Shown one piece after another: positions 6,027 through 11,003 of a DNA stretch of 11,003 bases. Origin of the DNA: Lentisphaerota bacterium (lineage in GTDB: Bacteria > Verrucomicrobiota > Lentisphaeria > Oligosphaerales > Oligosphaeraceae); contig JAAZIY010000320.1 in NCBI GenBank assembly GCA_012800625.1, positions 1 to 11,003 of the forward strand. Reading direction: 5' to 3'. Every line of letters starts with the position of its first letter. The stretch's first letter is position 1. The translations under genes and the position numbers were made by a program. The notes beneath the pieces were generated by a model, which ran no database searches, was not told the DNA's origin, and saw only the letters and a list, made by a program, of their open reading frames with translations.

Positions 6027-6341
6027 ATGTCCAACGCCATAAGCAACGTAAGCGAAAAGGACTTCGCGTCCTTCACCGCCCAGGGCAATGTCATCATTGA
6101 CTTCTGGGCCTCCTGGTGCGGCCCCTGCCGCATGCAGGGTCAGATACTGGAGCAGGCCGAGGCCGACTTTGCCGCCAAGAGCATCAAGGTAGGCAAGGTA
6201 AATGTTGACGAGGAAGGCGAGCTGGCGCGCAAGTTCGGCGTAAGCTCCATACCCACCCTGGTACTCTTCAAGGATGGCAAGGCCATCAAGACCCTGGTCG
6301 GCATGCAGCAGGCCGATGCCCTGATCCGCCTGTTTGACTGA
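6027..6341 (+). CDS. trxA: Thioredoxin
   Basis: A small cytoplasmic disulfide reductant that is recharged by the neighbouring reductase. The 104 residues form one thioredoxin domain. The active site is WCGPC (Trp30, Cys31, Cys34), preceded by the buried acid in IIDFWASW (Asp25). The cis-proline loop is SSIPTLVLF (Pro76), and a conserved glycine follows in LVGMQQ. The ATG at 6027 has AAGGAG (6014-6019) seven bases upstream. One oddity: the segment after the active site reads CRMQGQIL, so the proline that kinks helix 2 in most thioredoxins (Pro40 of E. coli) is glutamine here. The sulfite-exporter-like gene begins 10 bases after the stop, so these two are very likely co-transcribed. Assignment is firm. 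Confidence 0.96.
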   Translation: MSNAISNVSEKDFASFTAQGNVIIDFWASWCGPCRMQGQILEQAEADFAAKSIKVGKVNVDEEGELARKFGVSSIPTLVLFKDGKAIKTLVGMQQADALIRLFD

Positions 6342-6351
6342 CCCGCAGTGT

Positions 6352-7137
6352 ATGACTGAAGAGCTTTTCACCCTAAGCCCCTCAGGTTGGCTTTTGGCCT
6401 GCATTTGCGCCCTGGTCGTAGGCATGTCCAAGGCCGGTCTGCCGGGCTTAGGTTCTGTTGCGGTTCCTCTCATGGCGATGCTTTTCCCGCCCACTTGGTC
6501 CAGCGGCATCTTGTTGCCGCTACTGGTGGCCGGGGATTTCATCGGCGTCTTTCATTTTAACCGCCATGCCCACTGGCCCACGCTTCTGCGGCTCTTGCCC
6601 ACTGCCTTCTGCGGCATAGTACTGGGCTTTTTTCTGATGCGGCATTTGCTCGCCGGCGACTTTGAGCGCGCCAACCACATCATCAAGCTTAGCATTGGCC
6701 TACTGATCCTGGCTCTGCTTTTGCTCAATTTAGCCAAAGATTCCCTGTTGAAATGCGACTGGGAGCGCTTGCCGCATGCCGTCAACTGGGCTCTAGCGGT
6801 TTTTTTCGGCCTGCTTGCCGGCATCACCACCCAGGTAGCCAACGCGGCTGGCCCCATTATACTTATCTATCTGCTGTCGATGCGCCTCCCCAAGGAGCGC
6901 TTCATCGGCACCAGTGCCTGGTATTTCTGCATCTTGAACTGCAGCAAGCTGCCCTTCATGGTAGGCCTAGGCTCGATCAACTGGCACAGCCTGTATTTCA
7001 ACCTGAAGCTGCTGCCCATACTTCTGGCTGGAGCGCTGCTGGCGGTCTTCATCAGTGCCAGAATGAAAGAGAAACATTTCAGCAAACTGGTCTTCGGGCT
7101 GACACTCATCGCCGCAGTAAAGCTCCTGCTGGGCTAA
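6352..7137 (+). CDS. TauE/SafE-family (TSUP) membrane transporter
   Basis: An inner-membrane permease of the sulfite exporter TauE/SafE family, which moves sulfite, sulfoacetate or other small organic anions. The 261 residues contain about seven or eight hydrophobic segments, near 13-30, 37-62, 79-98, 112-127, 145-172, 188-206, 218-236 and 246-260. The family signature GMSKAGLPGLGSVAVPLMA lies at 24-42, and its second-half counterpart is near GITTQVANAAGPIILIYLL (157-175). I chose ATG 6352, ten bases after the trxA stop. A TTG at 6334 overlapping trxA would add six residues. No clear ribosome site is visible, so translation may be coupled to trxA. Linkage to the thioredoxin pair suggests export of sulfite or a thiol-derived anion, but substrates in this family cannot be read from sequence. 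Confidence 0.9.
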   Translation: MTEELFTLSPSGWLLACICALVVGMSKAGLPGLGSVAVPLMAMLFPPTWSSGILLPLLVAGDFIGVFHFNRHAHWPTLLRLLPTAFCGIVLGFFLMRHLLAGDFERANHIIKLSIGLLILALLLLNLAKDSLLKCDWERLPHAVNWALAVFFGLLAGITTQVANAAGPIILIYLLSMRLPKERFIGTSAWYFCILNCSKLPFMVGLGSINWHSLYFNLKLLPILLAGALLAVFISARMKEKHFSKLVFGLTLIAAVKLLLG

Positions 7138-7152
7138 GGCCAAGTTTGAAAA

Positions 7153-7192
7153 AGACACACTGCAAGACTTTAGGCACGAAGCGACGCCAAGG
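7153..7192 (+). repeat. Degenerate decamer-like stretch after the TSUP gene
   Basis: GACACACT, AAGAC, GCACGAAG, GAC and CCAAG occur in this order, as in the array at 7949 but with insertions. It begins 15 bases after the stop codon of the transporter and has the same sense orientation. It may be a decayed array; chance is not excluded. Confidence 0.35.
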
Positions 7193-7227
7193 CCCAGTTT
7201 AGCCAATTCCACAAAGCAAGCATGAGT

Positions 7228-7233
7228 AAGGAA
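7228..7233 (+). promoter_or_regulatory. Ribosome binding site deciding the CpXC gene start
   Basis: AAGGAA lies six bases before the ATG at 7240. The ATG at 7222 has no comparable site, and this motif would fall inside its coding region. Confidence 0.55.
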
Positions 7234-7239
7234 ACCCGT

Positions 7240-7923
7240 ATGCCGGATGAATCATACCGGAAAAATGTCCGCTGTCCACACTGCGGGCAGCGATTTGATA
7301 CTGTCCTGGTGCGCTCTTTTCAGCCGGACAGCGCCGCGCTGCGCGCGCTGCTCGACTCCAGCCTCAACTGTCCAAACTGCCCAAACTGCAAGCAGAGCTT
7401 CAGGGTGGAAACCGGACAGCTCATCTATAAAGACCCGGAGGCCGGCTTCTTTCTTATGCAAAGCGAGGAGGACAGCGACTTGGAAAGCATAGCGGAACTC
7501 GAGCAGGAGCTGGACAGCCTGGCCAGCGAAATCGCCTGGCAGGAAAACCTGCCCAGACCAATCGTCAGACTGGTTTTTAACCGCGAAGACCTGATCGAAA
7601 AGATATTCCTGCAACAACGCGGCATAGACGATAGACTCATCGAATACGCCAAGTTCCAGCTCTTCCAGAATACCGGCGGACAGCGCCTGCTGCCGCAGCA
7701 ACATAGGTTGCTTTTCGATTTCAGCAACAGCGACAGAGACAAGATGCAGTTTTTCGTCTTCGGGCGCGAAAGCGGCAAACCCGAGGCCTCGCTGCATCTA
7801 CCCATGCAGGACTTCCGCAAAATGCAGGAGGAATTCGCCAGCAGCGCAGAGCTGCAAAAGGAACTAGACCGCCTCTTCCCAGGCTGCCAGGTCAATGTCG
7901 AAAACCTCTATGACGAAAAATAA
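7240..7923 (+). CDS. CpXC-domain zinc-ribbon protein of unknown function
   Basis: The N-terminal 75 residues resemble the CpXC domain (two CPxC knuckles, probably binding zinc): RCPHCGQRFD (Cys12, Cys15), then LNCPNCPNCKQSF (Cys44, Cys47, Cys50) and LIYKDPEAGFFLM, which matches the usual YhDpe region after the second knuckle. The rest, to residue 227, is acidic and helical with an ELEQELDSLASEI stretch, and has no motif I recognise. The protein appears cytoplasmic, with no membrane segment. I prefer ATG 7240, preceded by AAGGAA at six bases, over ATG 7222. The second knuckle contains an extra CPN from a nine-base tandem duplication (7366-7392). It lies 102 bases after the transporter gene and 128 before the PHP phosphatase. 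The function of CpXC proteins is not established, so no role is claimed. Confidence 0.75.
   Translation: MPDESYRKNVRCPHCGQRFDTVLVRSFQPDSAALRALLDSSLNCPNCPNCKQSFRVETGQLIYKDPEAGFFLMQSEEDSDLESIAELEQELDSLASEIAWQENLPRPIVRLVFNREDLIEKIFLQQRGIDDRLIEYAKFQLFQNTGGQRLLPQQHRLLFDFSNSDRDKMQFFVFGRESGKPEASLHLPMQDFRKMQEEFASSAELQKELDRLFPGCQVNVENLYDEK
7366..7392 (+). repeat. Nine-base tandem repeat inside the CpXC zinc knuckle
   Basis: AACTGTCCA, AACTGCCCA and AACTGCAAG follow one another in frame. They turn the usual CPxC knuckle into CPNCPNC. Slippage during replication is the simple explanation. Confidence 0.7.
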
Positions 7924-7948
7924 AACAGCAGGAAAATTGTAGTTTTTG

Positions 7949-7990
7949 GACACTAAGACACACGAAGTCACACCAAGACACACTAAGTCG
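7949..7990 (-). repeat. Decamer array, copy E (four units, inverted relative to copies A-D)
   Basis: On the minus strand the units read CTTAGTGTGT, CTTGGTGTGA, CTTCGTGTGT and the terminal CTTAGTGTCC, followed by AAAAACT. The last unit and the A-rich end match the arrays at 4471 and 4838. In the sense of the CpXC gene this is GGACACTAAG repeats, 25 bases after its stop codon. Confidence 0.88.
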
Positions 7991-8051
7991 CCTTTGTCTA
8001 AAATTGGATTTTCTGCCAAAAAACTCGTTTCCCAAGAGAATTTTGTCTTTT

Positions 8052-8870
8052 ATGCTTATTACTTCATACCACAATCACAGCGACTACAGCGATGGCCAGA
8101 CCAGCGCGGAGCAGATGTACCTGGCTGCCAAAGCCGCCGGCCTGCACGAATTCGGCCTGAGCGACCACTGGATAAAACCCGATAACCCCAACTGTGAATA
8201 CGCCTCCTGGGGAATGCCCTGGGAACGGCTGGACGAATATGTCGAGGAATGCCTGAAATGGAAAAAAGAGCTTGACGACGAAAACTTCACCATACGCCTG
8301 GGTCTCGAGGTAGACCACTTTAGCAGTAACTGGCAAGAAAACATTAGCCAATTACAGGACTATCCCTTTGACTATATTATCGCCGCCGTGCACTTTGCCG
8401 GAGATTTCCCCATAGACCACCGTGCCGAAGACTGGCAGGGACTGAGCCAAGAGCAGATCGATGCGGTCTGGAGCCGATACTTGGCTAAAATCAGAGACAT
8501 CGCCGCCAGCCAGGCATACGATTTCCTCGCGCACCTGGACCTGCCGAAAAAATTCAACTTTATGTATAGCGAGGCCCTGAACGACGAAATCGAGCATACC
8601 TTGCAGTCTCTGAGTCATAACCAGCTGCCCATCGAGCTTAATACCGCCGGCTGGGAAAAAGACTGCCGCAGCCCCTATCCGGACCTGACGCTGCTCAAAC
8701 GCAGCCGCAGGCTGGGAATCCCGCTGCTTATCAACGCCGACGCCCACCAGCCCGCTCACGTGCAGCACCGCTTTTCAGAGGCCCGCGCCCTGGCTCTGCA
8801 AGCCGGATACACCCAGCTCTGCCGCTTCAAACAGCGCCAGTGCATCATGCAGGAAATCACCCATGCATAA
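8052..8870 (+). CDS. PHP-family phosphoesterase, histidinol-phosphatase type
   Basis: A metal-dependent PHP-domain phosphatase most like HisK histidinol-phosphatases, which remove phosphate from L-histidinol phosphate in histidine synthesis. Counting from the ATG at 8052 (272 residues), the metal ligands are visible: HNHSDYSDG (His7, His9, Asp14), GLSDHW (Asp38, His39), GLEVDH (Glu86), AAVHF (His114), LAHLD (His161) and INADAHQP (Asp230, His232). This is the full PHP set at normal length. I chose the ATG because the protein then begins MLITSYHNHS, as family members do; a TTG at 8004 would add 16 residues. The ribosome site is weak (AAGAGA, about 12 bases upstream). No other histidine gene is visible, so a different phosphate ester is possible. 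A decamer array lies just upstream. Confidence 0.87.
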   Translation: MLITSYHNHSDYSDGQTSAEQMYLAAKAAGLHEFGLSDHWIKPDNPNCEYASWGMPWERLDEYVEECLKWKKELDDENFTIRLGLEVDHFSSNWQENISQLQDYPFDYIIAAVHFAGDFPIDHRAEDWQGLSQEQIDAVWSRYLAKIRDIAASQAYDFLAHLDLPKKFNFMYSEALNDEIEHTLQSLSHNQLPIELNTAGWEKDCRSPYPDLTLLKRSRRLGIPLLINADAHQPAHVQHRFSEARALALQAGYTQLCRFKQRQCIMQEITHA

Positions 8871-8879
8871 AACGGGAGA

Positions 8880-8894
8880 GGACACACGAGAGTC
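8880..8894 (+). repeat. Possible remnant of one decamer unit after the PHP gene
   Basis: GGACACACGAGAGTC resembles the sense orientation GGACACTAAGACAC of the arrays and lies nine bases after the PHP gene stop. It is a single degenerate unit, so chance similarity is possible. Confidence 0.22.
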
Positions 8895-8942
8895 TTGCCC
8901 CTCACACTCATACCGACCCGCAGCGAAAATGAAGCCCTCCCC

Positions 8943-9884
8943 ATGTTCAGCGAAGACTTAGTACAACGACTCTCCCAGGGAGACTTGCAGGCGCTCTGCG
9001 AACTCGACGCCAGAGGCGTCTTCTGCGGCGACGACGAAGACGCCCAGACCCTGGCCGAACGCATCAGGGCACTACAGGAAAATCAGCGCAAATTCAATCT
9101 GACTCTGCAAGAACAGGGCCAGGCCGAGATAGAAGACCTCAGCGTACGCCAGCAAGACCAGATCCCCCCAGAGCTTTTCGAGCAGCCCGCCCAAATCACC
9201 GAGCGCCTCTTCCGCTTCAATATAGACTGGACCTCCGGTTTCTTTGTCGACCCCGCCGGCGGTCTGTTCTTCGGCGGCTGCGCCTACTACTTCTTTCCAG
9301 ACTTCTTTGTGCTGTTCATCATCAGACGCAGCTTTAAAGACAAGCCCGGCTGGCTCTTCTATCAGCGTGACGAGCTGCTCGCACACGAGCTTTGCCATGT
9401 CAGCAGAGTAGCACTCAAATCGCAGGTCTACGAAGAGATACTGGCATATCAGACCGCTACCACCGCCTTCAGAAGATTCTTCGGCGGCATATTTCGTCGA
9501 CCGGCGGACTCCTTTGCCTTCATCGGCTTGGCCGTGCTGCTCTTTGCCGCCCAGCTCGGACGTGCCCTTTTCCTGCCCGCCCTGCCTGCCTGGCCGGCCT
9601 GGCTGCCGCTCACGCTTTTCTGCGCCTGGCTGCTGCGCCGCCATCTTGGCGATATGCGCCGCCTAAGGCAGGCAGGCAAAAACCTGACCGCCTATTTTCC
9701 GGCAGACTCCGTCCAGGCCCTGCTTTTCCGCTGCACTGACCGCGAAATCCTGGCGCTGGCGGAGCTGGAGCGCCGCGAAAACCTGCTTACCTGGCTACAA
9801 AACCGCCAGCAAAGCTCCCTGCGCTGGCGGGTCATCATGGCCAGATTCAGCCCCGAAAAACATCACTGTGACCCAACCCCCTAA
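8943..9884 (+). CDS. Membrane protein with an HExxH zinc-protease motif, uncharacterised
   Basis: I do not recognise a named family. Counting from the ATG at 8943 (313 residues), HELCH at 148-152 fits the HExxH zinc motif, and YEEILAY (Glu164-Glu165) could supply the third ligand, as in gluzincin-type proteases. Before it come an acidic helical N-terminus and an aromatic-rich stretch, FNIDWTSGFFVDPAGGLFFG (about 93-112), which may line the active site. A hydrophobic segment near 114-127 (YYFFPDFFVLFII) is broken by a proline and may not span the membrane. Two stronger segments lie at about 191-207 and 215-231, followed by an Arg-rich stretch RRHLGDMRRLR. A TTG at 8895 would extend it by 16 residues; neither start has a clear ribosome site. 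It precedes serS by 30 bases on the same strand. A membrane-bound metallopeptidase is a reasonable inference; substrate and activity are unknown. Confidence 0.75.
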   Translation: MFSEDLVQRLSQGDLQALCELDARGVFCGDDEDAQTLAERIRALQENQRKFNLTLQEQGQAEIEDLSVRQQDQIPPELFEQPAQITERLFRFNIDWTSGFFVDPAGGLFFGGCAYYFFPDFFVLFIIRRSFKDKPGWLFYQRDELLAHELCHVSRVALKSQVYEEILAYQTATTAFRRFFGGIFRRPADSFAFIGLAVLLFAAQLGRALFLPALPAWPAWLPLTLFCAWLLRRHLGDMRRLRQAGKNLTAYFPADSVQALLFRCTDREILALAELERRENLLTWLQNRQQSSLRWRVIMARFSPEKHHCDPTP

Positions 9885-9914
9885 AAAACTTACAACCTGA
9901 GAGAAGAGACCAGC

Positions 9915-11003
9915 ATGATCGACATTAAAATTCTGCGTGACAACCCCGAGCTAGTCAAGGCCAATGCCATCAGGCGCGGCTGCGATGTTGACATAGACCA
10001 GCTTGTTGCCGAAGACCAGCAGTACCTCGAGCTTAACCGCGAAGTGGAGGAACTGCGCGCCGAACGCAACCGCCTGAGCAAAGAATGCAAAAACAAACCC
10101 GAGGCCCGCGAAACCGTCAAACTGCTCAAAGTCAGCCTCGGCGACAAGGAAAAACGCCTTGCCGAGCTGAAAGCCGCCATCGAGGCCAAAATGGACTGGC
10201 TGCCTAATTTCCTGGCCCCAGATGTGCCTGACGGCGCCGGCGACCAGGACAACGCCGAACTCTGCCAAAAAGGCAAAAAGCCGGAGTTCAGCTTCACGCC
10301 CCTGGACCATCATGCCCTGGGCGAAAAACTCGGCGTCATCGACCTGGCTCGCGGCGCCAAGGTGGCTCAGTCCGGCTTCTATTACTGGCGCGGCGCCGGC
10401 GCACAGCTCACGCAGGCCATGTTCTTCTGGGGACAGCAGGAGCTGGTCAAACGCGGCTTCACCCTTTTCCTCTCGCCCTGTATGGCCAAGCAACAGACCC
10501 TCTACGGCACCGGTTATCTGCCCTTCTTTGCCGACCAGACCTACTCGGTGGCCAACGAAGACCTGGCTCTGATCGGCACCTCGGAGCAGACCCTGGTGGG
10601 CTATCATGCCGACGAACTGCTCGAAGCCGAGCAATTGCCCTACTGCTACACCGCCTATACCCCCTGCTTTAGAACCGAGGCAGGCAGCTACGGCAAGGAA
10701 ACCAGGGGCATCTTCAGAGTGCATCAGTTCCACAAGGTCGAGCTGATCGTCTTCTGCCTGCCGGAGGAATCCGAGAAATATCACCAGTTCTGCCTGGAAT
10801 GCGAGGAGTCGCTCCTGCAGCAGCTGGGCATACCCTACCGCATAGTCAATGTCTGCGTCGGCGACATGGGCGCACCGGGCTACAAAAAGTATGACATCGA
10901 GGCCTGGTACCCGGGTTACGGCGGCTACCGCGAGGTGACCTCCAACACCAACCTCACCGAATTCCAGTCCAGAAGACTGAACGTGCGTTTCAAAGACAAG
11001 GAG
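9915..11003 (+). CDS. serS: Seryl-tRNA synthetase (partial, runs off the right edge)
   Basis: Charges tRNA-Ser with serine in the cytoplasm. The frame stays open for 363 codons from the ATG at 9915 to the edge. Residues about 27-100 form the long coiled-coil arm that grips the tRNA (LNREVEELRAERNRLSKE), starting after MIDIKILRDNPELVKANAIRR, the standard family N-terminus. The class II core follows: GTSEQ (serine-binding TxE loop, about 221-225), motif 2 as CFRTEAGSYGKETRG (Arg253, Glu255) continuing into FRVHQFHKVE (Arg268), and YKKYDIEAWYPGYGGYREVTS leading into LTEFQSRRLNVRF. Motif 3, with its conserved arginine, lies beyond the window; the full protein is usually about 420-430 residues. 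A weak ribosome site, GAGAAGAG, precedes the ATG. The gene starts 30 bases after the HExxH protein. Confidence 0.97.
   Translation, partial: MIDIKILRDNPELVKANAIRRGCDVDIDQLVAEDQQYLELNREVEELRAERNRLSKECKNKPEARETVKLLKVSLGDKEKRLAELKAAIEAKMDWLPNFLAPDVPDGAGDQDNAELCQKGKKPEFSFTPLDHHALGEKLGVIDLARGAKVAQSGFYYWRGAGAQLTQAMFFWGQQELVKRGFTLFLSPCMAKQQTLYGTGYLPFFADQTYSVANEDLALIGTSEQTLVGYHADELLEAEQLPYCYTAYTPCFRTEAGSYGKETRGIFRVHQFHKVELIVFCLPEESEKYHQFCLECEESLLQQLGIPYRIVNVCVGDMGAPGYKKYDIEAWYPGYGGYREVTSNTNLTEFQSRRLNVRFKDKE

Noticed and set aside
5802..6542. A 246-codon open frame on the minus strand
   Set aside because: It is antisense to the end of trxB, all of trxA and the start of the transporter gene, all of which are well supported.
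9951..10784. A 277-codon open frame on the minus strand
   Set aside because: It is the antisense shadow of serS, whose plus-strand frame carries the synthetase arm and motif 2.

Overview
The window looks like a moderately GC-rich bacterial chromosome segment with several AT-rich intergenic stretches. No taxonomic marker is conclusive. A GntR-type regulator with a LacI-like sensor domain beside a large unusual glycoside hydrolase, plus decamer arrays at gene borders, fits the Planctomycetota-Verrucomicrobiota-Lentisphaerota superphylum, perhaps Lentisphaerota. That assignment is an inference from gene style only.

The left half is read leftwards. An 897-residue GH20-like glycoside hydrolase (1759-4452) is followed 49 bases later by a HAD phosphatase of the beta-phosphoglucomutase type (1065-1709). 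Further left, with its own promoter, lies a GntR/LacI-type regulator (from 775 off the left edge) broken by an in-frame TAG. These three look like a small sugar-use locus with a local regulator.

A 547-base divergent region (4453-4999) holds no convincing gene. It contains two arrays of a 10-base repeat (CTTAGTGTGA) that flank a block of about 290 bases rich in stem-loops.

The right half is read rightwards: trxB (5000), trxA (6027), a TauE/SafE (TSUP) membrane transporter (6352), a CpXC-type zinc-ribbon protein (7240), a PHP-type histidinol phosphatase (8052), a membrane protein with an HELCH zinc-protease motif (8943), and serS (9915, cut by the right edge). trxB and trxA form a thioredoxin system, and the transporter starts 10 bases after trxA, suggesting a shared thiol or sulfur role. 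The later genes look like loosely packed housekeeping and hypothetical genes.

The most unusual feature is the decamer family. Clear arrays sit just 3' of the stop codons of at least three genes, always in the same sense orientation. They end in a distinct terminal unit, and one supplies the stop codon of the glycoside hydrolase. The structured block between two such arrays is the best candidate for an undescribed element or RNA. I found no CRISPR, insertion sequence, rRNA or tRNA.
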